From contig NC_087074.1 of the NCBI RefSeq assembly GCF_026151205.1, positions 15,978,962-16,042,961 on the forward strand: DNA of 64,000 bases. Direction: 5' to 3'. The stretch's first letter is position 1; every line of letters starts with the position of its first letter. The translations under genes and the position numbers were made by a program. Positions 33,510 to 45,524 of this stretch are shown one piece after another. The notes under the pieces are model-generated. The model did not search any database, was not told the DNA's origin, and saw only the letters and a program-made list of their open reading frames with translations. This DNA is from Bolinopsis microptera. Its lineage: Eukaryota; Ctenophora; Tentaculata; Lobata; Bolinopsidae.

Positions 33510-34737
33510 GCGGACATTCCTTTAAACAACTCCTTTGACGCTATTAAAAGTTAGAATTCTGAAACTTTGCAGGGCGTCTAGACGTTGACCAAATCGACTG
33601 TAAAACAAATTTCAAGTTACAGGAGTATTGAGAAGTGGGTTTCCTGGAACCCCTGTTTTACAACAGATTGTCGTGAAGTATAGTATATATTATGTATATA
33701 TTATATATATGTATAGACGCGTTGGCAGTCAATTGTAGCCTACATTTAAGTGTCCGTAGATTCAAAAGTATAAAAGATACAGTCACTTCGAACCACAGGT
33801 TTTAAAGATAATCGTTTACACTTCAGTTTACATTATATTTAAAAATAATTTATCGTCATCATCATCACTTGATGACGTCATCAAATTAAGTGTTTTTTAA
33901 ACTTGATTTTTGACAGAATAACACGTTTTCAAATCGATTTTACACCATTAAGGAATAATTTTATTCTAAATCTGAGGACATTTTTACCTTAGATAATTGT
34001 TCAAGCATTCTGAAAATCTACCGGAAAAGTTTCCTACCTTACTCCTTCATAAAGATATTCGCTATTGAAGTTGGTGCTTTTTTGAAGAATAATTTTATAA
34101 AAACACAAAAGTTGTGAATTAGTATTCTCCGGTGTTGGGCCATCCCTTGGGTTGTGGAGCTCAATTTTGCTTCTTAAAGGTCTAAATTGTGTTATAGGCT
34201 AGTTTTAATGTTGAAAATAAAAAGTTGCACATGTGGGGACACGCCCAAATTGATTTAAAATTGCTTAAATCACTGAAAATTGTTATTTTCATGATTTTTA
34301 TCAACTTTGGAGTCCCGTTGTGATCCAAGTTCTTTTTGAAATCTTCTGAAACTTCGCATGCTTATCAAACTATATATAAAGTACCACTATGCAAAAATTG
34401 ACGGTGAATCAATATTTTATGCGCACGCAACGTCCGCTTAACGATTGCACGTGCGAAAGGTGAGAATCGTGCTCATTCGTGATTTCGAATAAATTCTGCT
34501 TTCCCACGATATTTAAATGGCATTATATATGAATTTAATGCCAACTTGAATGAGTAAAAAGTGCCATATTCAGTCAGATATCGACAGATATGCCTACTTA
34601 AACACAAGGAAATGTTTTAAAAGGTAAAATTTCGAAATCGTTGAAATTACCTCCTTATAAATATTAATAATAATATTGATCAGGTTAAATTTCAACTTTG
34701 TAAATTATCCTGATATTATAAACAAAAAGAGATGATA
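33510..34737. other. Non-coding, probably part of a dispersed element
   Basis: GCAGGGCGTCTAGACGTTGA (33570-) matches 60075-60095 (GCAGGGCGTCTAGATTTTAC), and the fold-back just downstream matches the sequence that follows in that copy. So 33545-35082 may be the longer copy of one element. No ORF. Confidence 0.4.
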
Positions 34738-35082
34738 TTTGACCAAAATGCATAATCATGGGTAGAGTGGACCGCTGCCAGTGTCTCTCTTTTCCAAACA
34801 AAAGGAAATGATATTAATTTGAATAACCGTCCGCAAATGCAAATTGATACCGAGGTCCGAGAATGAAATCGGTCGCTCGCTTTTTCCATTCAATAAGCTT
34901 TATTACAATTCGTATAAAGCTGTGAATGTCAATGAATGGGAAAAGCGAGCGACCGATTTCATTCTCGGTATCAATTTGCATTTGCGGACGGTTATTCAAA
35001 TTAATATCATTTCCTTTTGTTTGGAAAAGAGAGACACTGGCAGCGGTCCACTCTACCCATGATTATGGGTTTTGGTCAAATT
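34738..35082. repeat. ~345-bp fold-back (arms ~150 bp, loop ~40 bp)
   Basis: The left arm (34738-34892) reads inverted from 34933 to 35082, with a few mismatches (GCATAATCATGGG vs CCCATGATTATGGG; one short insertion GAGGTCC near 34853). The loop holds a smaller pair AAGCTTTAT/ATAAAGCT. The outer end, AGCGGTCCACTCTACCCATG, recurs at 60150. Confidence 0.95.
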
Positions 35083-36010
35083 ATGTATACCAAAAATGTA
35101 CTGATACTTAGTAAAATCTAAAAATCTCAGATTAGGAAAGAATTCAGTAGACCAGAGAGCAAACACCCGAGGGTTGACTGGCAAGATAAAGGCTACACGT
35201 GAACGTAGGAGACGTTATATTCACCACACTAACGTAATATGTATAAAGCGCAACTAATAATATTTCTTGCACAACTTTTGCCGTCATAATTATAAGTTTA
35301 ACTTGATATATAATGGGAAGCAATTACGTAGGTCGTAGGGTGCATTGAAATTTGACAATAGTTAATTTACTGCACTTCAGTCTAAATAATTTAGTACTGG
35401 ATCAGCGTAGCGCCACACTAAAGTGCAAATTATATACTGTAGATGATCAACAAAAGCTATTTTAAGACTTCTGAAACAACAACATGTTATATTGTTATAT
35501 TGATTAGATAGTTTCATAGTTTTAAAATTAGTCACGTGACCCTTTTAGCTATAAGGCGTGAACAAAGAACCGGCACTAGAAGTAAATACACTGCAAATAT
35601 GTTGTTACAACACAAATAGTTTCTAATATGAACTTCCATAAGCCAGTGTGTGGCGTGTGTGTGACCGCGTGTGTGTGACCGTGTTATTCAATCCAAGGCC
35701 CCCTGTCAGCGAAGATAACTGATCATAAAACACAAAAACAATTCATTGACCGTACTGTCAGCACATTTATGAATAGCTGTTTATTGTTTTTTAGTGGAGA
35801 CTAGATCAGATGTTTAATCTGACGATCTTGTTTAACTTTTAAGCTTATCTGCGGAATGTTTGGCTAAATTGGCGTCAACAATGCTAATCGCCAAAATTTA
35901 GAGGCCTTTGAAGGAACAGAGCATCTGAAGTGTCTGAAGTAATTGTCTTACTGAGAAATAGTAGTCATTTTAAGAAATAGTAGTCATTTTAAGAAATAGT
36001 AGTCATTTTA
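35083..36010. other. Intergenic, nothing recognised
   Basis: AT-rich. Short triplication of AAGAAATAGTAGTCATTTT at about 35950-36010, abutting the next element. Confidence 0.45.
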
Positions 36011-38834
36011 TATGGACACGTTCATTTGAGTTTGAGGATATTGGTAAACAAAAATGATAGCGTTTTCGACGATAGTGGCTTAATTTTGACATATACTAAC
36101 CTAGCACGTTCAGAAGTTCTGAACATTAGCCACGTAACCCATACTCCCATATGCACTGCTCAGAAAGAAAATCTATTGTTGTTAGGCACTATAATGGTTC
36201 AAATGTCACATTTTGTGTGACTTAGTTAACTGCAGTTGTCTAATTATCATTCCTTGGTCTGAAATATAGTAGATTAGGTCAATCTAACAATTATGATACA
36301 ACATTGGTTAAAGGGCACGGATCGAACGGTTACAAGGCAATATTTGGGTAACTTTGTCACACTCAGAATACCATACCTCTATTCTACTGTGAGGTGTCCT
36401 CAAAAACCTTTTAACTCATTATTTGATGGTTGATCTACCAATCATAGCCCTAAAATATTTTGTTCCGAATAGGCACTTGGTTATTGGGAAATGAGGGTTA
36501 ATTCTGTCACAATATATGGAATTTTAAATTTTGGGCGAATTATTTATATCTGATTTTGGTTTGAAAGGCGGGAAAACTTTATATGATGACAATGTAGTTG
36601 ATGCAAGTTAAGATCAGTTGATGTTTACATTGTCACAAAAAATGATACGAAATCGTAAATATGTTAAAAACAATGATTATAGAATGAAATAGTCTCTTAT
36701 AATAACTCTTATAATAACTGATGTGACAAAGTAAACATGTCTTGCCCCTATTTTGAAGATCTATATATTCTATAACTCTATTAGAATTCAACATTCTTCC
36801 AGAAAAAAATCGGTAGAATATTGTCCAGAACATCAGAGCTCAAGTTCAACAATTTTAGATTAATTTGTCAAAGACACTGAAAATGTAACAAAATTAACTT
36901 TCCCTGCCCCAACAATATCAAGATAGTGTGTTAAAATTGACATATGATGCTTAATCGCCTATATCAATCGATCCAAAGTACAAAAAAAGATCTGTTAATC
37001 TGATGACGATTACCTAACTCTAATAATAACTGATGTGACAAAGTAAACATTTCTTGCCCCTATTTTGAAGATCTATAACTCTATTAGAATTCAGCATTCT
37101 TTCAGAAACGATTGGTAGAATATTGTCTAGAACATCAGAGCTCAAGTTTAACAATTTTAGATTAATTTGTCAAAGACACTGAAAATGTAACAAAATTAAC
37201 TTTCCCTGCCCCAACAATATCAAGATAGTGTGTTAAAATTGACATATGATGCTTAATTGCCTATATCAATCGATCCAAACTACAAAAAAAAGATCTGTTA
37301 ATCTGATGACGATTACCTAACTCTTATAATAACTGATGTGACAAAGTAAACATGTCTTGCCTCTATTTTGACCTACCTATGTGACCTATTTTGAAGATCT
37401 ATAACTCTATTAGAATTCAACATTCTTTCAGAAACGATTGGTAGAATATTGTCCAGAACATCAGAGCTCAAGTTTAACAATTTTAGATTAATTTGTCAAA
37501 GACGCTGAAAATGTGACAAAATCAACTTTCCCTGCCCCAACAATATCAAGATAGTGTGTTAAAATTGACATATGATGCTTTATTGCCTATATCAATCGAT
37601 CCAAACTACAAAAAAAAGATCTGTTAATCTGATGACGATTACCTAACTCTTATAATAACTGATGTGACAAAGTAAACATGTCTTGCCTCTATTTTGAAGA
37701 TCTATAACTCTATTAGAATTCAACATTCTTTCAGAAACGATTGGCAGAATATTGTCCAGAACATCAGAGCTCAAGTTTAACAATTTTAGATTAATTTGTC
37801 AAAGACGCTGAAAATGTGACAAAATCAACTTTCCCTGCCCCAACAATATCAAGATAGTGTGTTAAAATTGGCATAGGATGCTTTATTGCCTATATTAATC
37901 GATCCAAACTACGAAAAAGATCTGTTAATCTGATGACGATTACCTAACTCTTATAATAATTACTGATGTGACAAAGTAAACATGTCTTGCCCCTATTTTG
38001 AAGAGCTATACCTCTATTAGTATACTACGTAACTTTATCATCAATGAACTAGTTATTTTGCCAGCAAGGAGCTAACAGAGTTATAATATTTTTTTTGTGA
38101 CGAAATAACCCTATTTTTGACCATGTTGCGGTAGTTTAATTGTGACACTGTTAACATATTACCACCCGATAATGATTTATGTGACTGGTGCGTGGTACTA
38201 GCAGTGTTGTTTGAATCATAATACATAATATAAGGGGTTTAAGCTGGTATATCATTATTTGTTCAATTTCACACATGTTCATATATCATCAAGATTATGT
38301 GACAAAGTAAACTTGTTTGTGCCTTCTGTGTTTTAATTCCTTACGACTATATGATATAATAACAATTCCTAGCACTTCCAGGCCATCAAATAAACCTACA
38401 CTACTCAGCATTGCTTATCAGGGTGCCCTAAACATTCTTCACATGTTTTCTTAAATGTGTGACAGAGTAAACATGAGTGCACCATCTAACGAAAAAAAGT
38501 CGTCAAATATGTACGTAATGGTCATACGTACCCATCCAATCAACTGGACACTCAAAAATCTGGTCAAAAATGGCAGCAAGGGGTCCATATTTACTCCGTC
38601 ACATGTTTATAGTGTGACAATGTAACCATTTCCGTGCCGGCCGTATTTAAGCGATATCTTATCACCTGATTAAGATATCGTTAAGTGACAAAGTTAGCCT
38701 AGAGGATGAGACGATTATCCTAACCATCAAGGGTTTGTGTAATTTCATAGTGTGACAAAGTCAACTACACTGTGCCTTTTAATAGGGTCACTTATATTTA
38801 CCAATATCCTCAAACTCAAATGAACGTGTCCATA
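36011..38834. mobile_element. 2.8-kb DNA element with 38-bp terminal inverted repeats and satellite core
   Basis: 36011-36048 (TATGGACACGTTCATTTGAG...) is the exact complement of 38797-38834. No transposase frame inside. The body carries the motif TGTGACAAAGTAAAC or its complement at more than ten places (36195, 36350, 36625, 36724, 37036, 37339, 37665, 37969, 38298, 38458, 38612, 38752), as expected for multiplied protein-binding sites. The AT-rich target makes the duplication ambiguous (ATAT or TA). Confidence 0.85.
36700..37990 (+). repeat. ~303-bp satellite, four copies plus a partial
   Basis: AACTGATGTGACAAAG appears at 36716, 37028, 37331 and 37657, and a variant at 37961. Units share TTCAACATTCTTTCAGAAAC, CCAACAATATCAAGATAGTG and ATCTGATGACGATTACCTAA. 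One unit has a 24-base extra piece near 37368. Confidence 0.95.
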
Positions 38835-40319
38835 TATATTAAGGTATATTTCTAAATATGAGAGAACTCGAAGTTTTGAATTAGCAAAAGATAAATTCAT
38901 CGCCTTTTAACATGCTTAAAGATGCTTAAAGATGCTTAAAACTTAAAAGGGACGGATTTGAGTTAGGAAATCCTGATCCCTGAAGGTTATACAACAGAAT
39001 TTTTAAGGTCACAACTTCTACAAACTCTCTCTTATTCAAGGTGCTGTGACGTTTTGATGTCTTGAAGTTTTACCATGGCACTGGCTATTATATAATGAAC
39101 TATTTAAAAAATTTTAGTTCGAGTAAGTAGTAAGTACGAATTAGCAGTATACCTGTTTTAGTTTAGGTAAATATTCTTAGTTATAGTTTCGAGGAGTAGA
39201 AATTTAGAATAAAATTAATCTTTTGCAATTACGTTTTTATCTTAAGGAATTAATTACTCCGTTGTTTATAGATAGTTTGGATTTTGTATGTTTTCACAAG
39301 TCACCTTCACCTTAAATTTCATGTATAAAATAAAACAGGAGACACCGCCACAACCTCGTACCTAGTTCCTGTCACTAACTACCGTAGACGCATTTCACTT
39401 CAATCAGTAGTTTCACTCATAGACCTAGTGGACCAATAGTATGATTTACAAACAAGTCACATGTCTTATTTCATCCTAACACCTTCATACCTAAGTTCAC
39501 TCCTGCTGATGTCATTTGTCAACGTCCCTTAAAACGCACCTATCAGTACCAACGTCCAACAGTTTGAACTTTTGTATTGCACTTGTGGTGGATCTCTACG
39601 TAAGTAAACAAATCAGAACAAGGATAATATCGGTAAAATATAACAATTCAATCATAATTTAAGGAATTTTGAAAGTCAGACATTGCAATACGCAACAGTA
39701 CATTGTATACAAATAACAAGGTTAATCTAATAAAAAATATGACCAATCACAACAAGTAGAACAGTTTCAAATAGATACGAAAAATATTTGAATTAGCTGA
39801 CAAATGGCATCGTTTTAAAAATGATTTTTAATTTCTCTATTTGGATATCATATGCATGATTGATTGCACGTAGTACTTCTGTACGTTATATAAGTCAGAT
39901 TGATGCGTGAGCAATATTTTAAGATAGCACTGTTAACTTGGAATGAAACTTGATCAACATTTTTAAAGCTTTTGTCTTATTTAAGTTTAAGATCTATTTT
40001 GACAAATATCATTAATTCAAAAATGTAATATCATGCAGGATTTTCTACCGTTCAACTGTAAATGGTCAAAAATTCTGTCTCCCTGAAAGAATTTATAACT
40101 AAAATTGTTTCTTACATACATACAAGTTTCTCGCATTCCATGGCTGATAAGATTTCACTGAGAGAATTTTGTTCGTGCTCTGAAGTGTCACTTTCACACT
40201 CTTCTTTGCAGTTAGGTGCCCCGGGTTTATACCCTCTCGCTGTAGATGTCGTCTAATACTTTCTGGAGAAAGACAGGCAATCGCCACCTTCAGATCTGAC
40301 GGCGCTTCTGCGGGTGTTA
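38835..40319. other. Intergenic, nothing recognised
   Basis: AT-rich; a triplicated ATGCTTAAAG at ~38910-38940. Overlapping short frames at 40062-40287 have no known motif. Confidence 0.4.
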
Positions 40320-40329
40320 GTGCCTACTG

Positions 40330-40560
40330 CCTAGTGGTTAAGTGGTTGGCGGTGTTAGTGGTTAAGTGGGTGATAGTGTTAGTGGTTAAGTGGGTGATGG
40401 TGTTAGTAGTTAAGTGGGTGATGGTGTCAGTGGTTAAGTGTTTGATGGTGTTAGTGGTTAAGTGGGTGATGACTGATGGTGTTAGTAGTTAAATGGTTGT
40501 GGTGTTCCGTGTTAGTGGTCAAGTGGGTGATGGTGTTAGTGGTTAAGTGTTTGATGGTGG
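40330..40560 (+). repeat. ~24-bp GT-rich minisatellite
   Basis: About nine variants of GTGTTAGTGGTTAAGTGGGT + GATG, with local deletions. Confidence 0.93.
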
Positions 40561-40608
40561 TTTATTATATAATTTCTCAGGGCGTATGTTATTCTTATAC
40601 AATTTTGA

Positions 40609-40625
40609 GGGGGGGGGGGGGGGGG
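40609..40625 (+). repeat. Poly-G tract, 17 bases
   Basis: Follows TTTTGA and precedes TTCACCC; just downstream of the GT-rich minisatellite. Confidence 0.95.
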
Positions 40626-42941
40626 TTCACCCTGATTTTTTTGTGAAACTTGGTTTCGAGATAGTAGTTGACCAACAAACTAGGACCGGTGACCGAACTT
40701 TTGAGGGGGTCCCGGACTCCAACCGCCAAACGGTGCCCGCGGGGCTGCCACGCCCATATTTGGTACAAATTAGGCCTAATTTAGCCAAGGTAAGCCTAAA
40801 CTTCACATTCCCTATGATTGTCAGCTCAATATCTACCTAACTGTGGATTCTGTGTTCAAATAATCGCAAAAATGAACAAAATCGCCCATATCTCAGTTCG
40901 CGATATTTGCAAAACTGACTTCGCTCAAAACAATAGAACTCAATAGGGTTTCAATATTTTTTCATGAAATTTTCAGAATCAACGTAGAATTGCCTCATAA
41001 CCCTAAGTTTTGGGACAGAATTTTGAGTTAGGCCTTTAAAAAATGTTTGCGGCTAGATTCTGAAATTTGCCGGGCATCTTGGTTACAGTTACAAAACAGG
41101 ATAAAATGTTCGAAGGCAAATGAGTAACCTGGATCGCCCAAGTTACTCACGGTTGTACTTTATTAACTCCTCGAGTAGCGCTCAGTACATCATTAAAAAT
41201 GTTTAATTGTTTTCCACTGCTGATTGCTGAATTAGTATGTTTACAAATAGGAGCTAAAAATTGAAGATTAAAAGAGTTCAGAAGAGAAATATTTGATAAA
41301 AGCGCTTTGTTCCACACTCTCAGTCATTTAAACTTTAACCAATTATTGAATTTAGGTCCTATCACAAATTTAGCACTTCGTGAGAGATGATTAGTCGACT
41401 GCTGACCGGTAATTTTATCTATTTAGGTAAAATTATCTCATTGGAATTGCAAAATAAAACAAAATATAAAACAGCTTTATTCGGTCAGTGTGAATTTTTA
41501 TTTTGATGGCATTGAACAATGCAAAATATGAATTAAAATCATGTTCGTCCAACTTTTCGTGAACATTGCACGAACATTAAAAATTCTCAAATACGCACGT
41601 TTAATTTGGAAATAGACGTTTTAAAATGAGCTAAGTTCAACAAAATAAAACCTTCAGATATATGCAGAAAAATGTTTCCAGGTCAAATGAAATACAGGAT
41701 GTTTTTATAGTCGCAATTTAATCATAAGATTCATGCAATTCCTTTTTATAAACGTTTTTAATTTTAAGATGGAAGCATAATATAATATCATAAGACACTG
41801 GCCCGAATTCTCCAATGGTTAAGCAACGAATCTCGTCGGCAAACAGTATGCTTCAAATCCAAACTGAATTCAGATCAGTAAAATAGTAATTGTAATATAA
41901 GTTCATAAGTGCTTCTTATGTTCAATCAAATAGAAAACTCTCGCAATCGCAAACAACATGATATCAAAAACTTAAATTCAACAATTACATATTATAGAAC
42001 AAACTTTATCTTAGTTACATTAAAAATTGAGTCTGTTCACTGGTTGATATTTGAAAAACACAGTAGCAAGCTTAAAATTATTTCTTAGCGTCTTTTTTAT
42101 GTTTTGTGAACAAACCCAATTTTTAATAAATAACAATTTATAAGGATATCATGAGAATAAGTTACTTTTGCTTCGAAATCAAATCCTGCTCCAACGTAAA
42201 GAGCATACATTTTAAAATGTTGTCTCTCAATCCGTCAACCTTCAAAACTTTAAACAATTTTCACATCTGAATATTGTCAAAATGAGAGTACTTGCCAAGT
42301 TCCCCTGCCCTAAGTAATATTATTTGCCCTAGGAATTTGTCGCACTTTTCAACAGCGCTGAAGTGTCGAAAACATGGGCTGTCGCTTATCATGCTATCAG
42401 AAAGACTCACATATCCCTTCTCATTTGATGTTAATTGCAAAAACGTGAACGATATTAGCAAAAAGTAATGCGATGTCAAAAAGATATTATATAACTTTCA
42501 TATCATTCGAATTTCAGTCTTTCCACTGGAACCCATAAAACTTAAGCGACCAATGTGTTTACTGAAGCACAATACGCTCTTCTCAATTCATACCAACTTT
42601 ACTCACTGTCGCAGTTAGGACTTAGGTCAGACGATTAAATCAGGCCATAGTGTCCCTTGTTTTAAATTAGCACCCTGTTGAAAACACGTGCGGTTACAGA
42701 ACGAGGAGACCAATGTCTATCCCTCACACCACACGGCACGACCTGTGTTCAATCGCCTGTTTTTGTGACCTGCTGGTTTTAAACGTGTTTTGATGGTGAC
42801 AGATTATTCAACGCTTTGAGACTTGAGCCTGGCAAGCACATGCCAGTTGACCTCAATTTTGCTCGAAGTGCTGATAAATCCAGCGACCAAAACCGCAGCT
42901 TCTCTCCTGTTGCACCTCATGACACAGTTCTCAGATCCTTT
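40626..42941. other. Intergenic, nothing recognised
   Basis: AT-rich. 41806-41870 looks faintly tRNA-like (AATGGTTAAGC, then GCTTCAAATCC) but is not a supported tRNA. Confidence 0.4.
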
Positions 42942-44950
42942 TCAGAGTCTCTTTTTGAACAGATGGGCCTCGTTAGCACTGAGGTAGTTGGTGTCGTAAT
43001 CACGGTCCAACTGACGCTTAGCCGCCTCTCGGGACTTACTGGCGATCACTGCTTCAACTTCCGTTGGGGCCTCTGAGGAACGGAGTGTTAGAATTAACGT
43101 TTTAACCTTAAATTAAAATTAATTAAATTAGATTAAACATTAAATTTAAGCACCTGTTAGTCGTTTAAACCAGGAGCAAGACCATAATATATATAATATG
43201 GGTGTAATGTAGTTTGATATGCATGTGCTGGCAAATATGTTGAATGATGGCGGGATCTTGAACAACGTTCAGAAATAGGTTCAACAATTAAATGAATTTA
43301 CTTTCTAGTCACGTTAATTACTTGCATTTAGTTACTTGTATTTAGTTTAATTAGTTTAGTTACTTGTTCAACAGCTTATCACAGGTAAGTTACACAAATG
43401 ATTTCGAAATTACTGTCACGAGGAGGCTAAACTAGAATGTTTTTAAACGTTTTTGTGGTGACGTGTCCCCCACATAGATGAAAGAAGGTCTTTTCCCGTA
43501 AAATTTCCTTACTTAGTTGCTGCAAACCGTAACGTAGCTGCCATTCACTATGATCGCATATCTTTAAAATAAAAATAACACCACCGTTCTGGCCATCAGA
43601 ATAGTGTCTCTGATTAGAAAATTTGCCATGTTTATTTACTTACGGAATTTGGTTGGAAGGAATTTGGTGTCCCCGGTTCCAAGATTGACGGAGTAAAACT
43701 CTCTTCTGGGGCAAGATCCGTAGTTGTCAGACACTGGAATAAGGAAAAGTTAGCAACAGTATTATCGTAATTATTATTATATGTAGACCAATAAATTTTG
43801 AGCATATATGCTATAGATTCGTTATAGCGTTTAGTAATTTGGTTTTTCGTCTAGAAAAGGTGGGTTATAAAAACGACCCTATCGTCCCTAATGGGTTAAT
43901 TAATGTTCTAATTACACATGTCTTATAACAGTTCTCTAATTTTTTTGTAAAATTTTAGAAAAATATTATCATTTCTTCCTTTACAAGCAAAAATTCAATC
44001 GTCTAATGAGTGTACTAGTGCAGTGAATAAAACTTAGAACGATTCGATGTTTACAATTTTAAGAAATGTGGCTATTTATTCGTGTCAACTGGGTGACTGA
44101 AAATTGTTAAGGGTTCACACAAGATGATCAGTCAAGTTCAAATTGAGCTGCAGGCATGTTAACAAAATTATTAATTTGCTTGCTTATGACGGATCTTTGC
44201 CCATGCACTGAACATAATAATAAAAATGATGTTTTAGCCTGATCATTGCCCAAAATGTTTATTTATTTAGGTGAAGGCCATTTTAAATCTCACTAAACAT
44301 TTAACGTAAGTCTATCTGGTAAATACAGTTCATCTAACCTTGATCTACTAGGATCCTTATCTTAAAAAAGCGATTTCTCGAAGGTTTCCTGCGCATGACT
44401 TATAAATTGTAGACGGGAGCGAGAGAGAGAGAAGTCGGCAAAAGAAACAAGCACGTCAACAAAAGCGATTACGAACAATTCAGAATTGCGATGCTTGATG
44501 TTATCGCCTACTGACAGGGCGTCAAGTCGAATATTTGTGGCAAAGTGAAATTAGACCAACCCGCTGCTGAATATCAGGGCAGTAACAGGTAGTATAGGGA
44601 AACTAGCTCCAACTGAACTGTTATAAATGTCAGGACGGTCTGTGATTGGCTCAGATGCTGGGATTACTGATACGACGCGTTACGTGGCGCTTCATTTCAG
44701 GGGAACTTTATCAACTTTCCGGCCTTTTTTGATCTTATGACCTGTCATAAACCTCAGGCTTCCGGTCAATTAGGAATAATCTAGGAGACGGTGTAAATAA
44801 ATTTAAACTATAAGCGGACAGCAACGTGATTAAATGTTGGTATGAACGTTTAACATGTTTGTTTATACCCTCTCACACTTACTGCTGGCAAGATTGCTGA
44901 ATGCAAGTACCAAAGCCATCTTCAGTTTCTTTGTTGTAATTGGATAAATC
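42942..44950 (-). CDS. Small three-exon gene, candidate secreted peptide precursor (unrecognised)
   Basis: Assembled from splice signals on the minus strand: exon from acceptor TTCTTCTCTAG (44950) to donor GTAAGTG at 44883, exon 43644-43733 (acceptor TTATTCCAG, donor GTAAGT), final exon 42942-43072 (acceptor CGTTCCTCAG) ending in TGA. Phases fit in only one way and give 85 residues from ATG 44917-44919 (good context, GAAGATGG). The start is hydrophobic (MALVLAFSNLAS), the middle carries a CPRRE site, and the end reads EAAKRQLDRDYDTNYLSANE then AHLFKKRL. KR followed by Gln, and a later KKR, are the kind of sites that prohormone convertases use. The hydrophobic start is short for a signal peptide, and the frame is open upstream in the same exon, so the true start may lie in a missed exon. 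No family recognised; could be an intracellular small protein. Confidence 0.5.
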
Positions 44951-45306
44951 CTAGAGAAGAAATGGGGTGAAGGGTAGTTGGTATGACAGCTGTGACTCGC
45001 GAGCAATGGTTCAACTTCCCGATTATTATGATAATTAAACTTATTTATTTCCAGTATTTAAAAAAACATTTTAAAACCCTGAATAAAGGTGCTGCAAATA
45101 TACGCGTTCAGCATTTCAGTTCCACCAAGGATACATTTCTAATTAAATTCTTAATTATTAAGAATAATTAATTTTCATGATAATTGAACGGGCCAATTGA
45201 TATTCTATGATTAATAAATTAATAATTAATTGATTTAAGATGAGACGGTTTACTGCAGGTTTGCGATAAAACAAAGCTATCGTTACCCGATCAGAGACAG
45301 TTACAT

Positions 45307-45516
45307 CAGTGGCATAACGAAGGGCCCGCCGACCCCGCTTTGCGGGGGGGGGGGGGGGGGGGGGGGGGGGCGGGGGGCTGGGGGCGCCGCCAAATCGTCG
45401 TTTGATTGTAGGACGATTTCGAAAAACTTAACTACGGTACTACCAAAACTGCGCGTGAATTTTAGGGAGGGGCACCAAAAGGAGAGGGGGCGCCAACAGG
45501 CAACGTCATGCCACTG
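45307..45516. mobile_element. hAT-type MITE with poly-G tract, 8-bp target duplication
   Basis: Ends CAGTGGCATAACGAAGGGCC and ...GTCATGCCACTG, flanked by AGTTACAT at 45299-45306 and 45517-45524. CAGTGGC ends and an 8-bp duplication are typical of hAT MITEs widespread in animals. Contains the longest poly-G run of the window (45344-45370). Confidence 0.92.
45344..45370 (+). repeat. Poly-G tract, 27 bases
   Basis: G27, then C, then G6, inside a hAT MITE. Confidence 0.95.
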
Positions 45517-45524
45517 AGTTACAT

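Noticed and set aside
34814..35111. Short ORFs in the fold-back on both strands
   Set aside because: They come from the inverted arms and read the same sequence twice; no protein-like features.
41806..41870. tRNA-like segment with A-box-like AATGGTTAAGC and B-box-like GCTTCAAATCC
   Set aside because: No acceptor-stem pairing could be drawn; at best an old SINE head.
42816..43076. 86-codon plus-strand ORF
   Set aside because: Shadow of the last exon of the minus-strand small gene, which has matching splice sites and phase.
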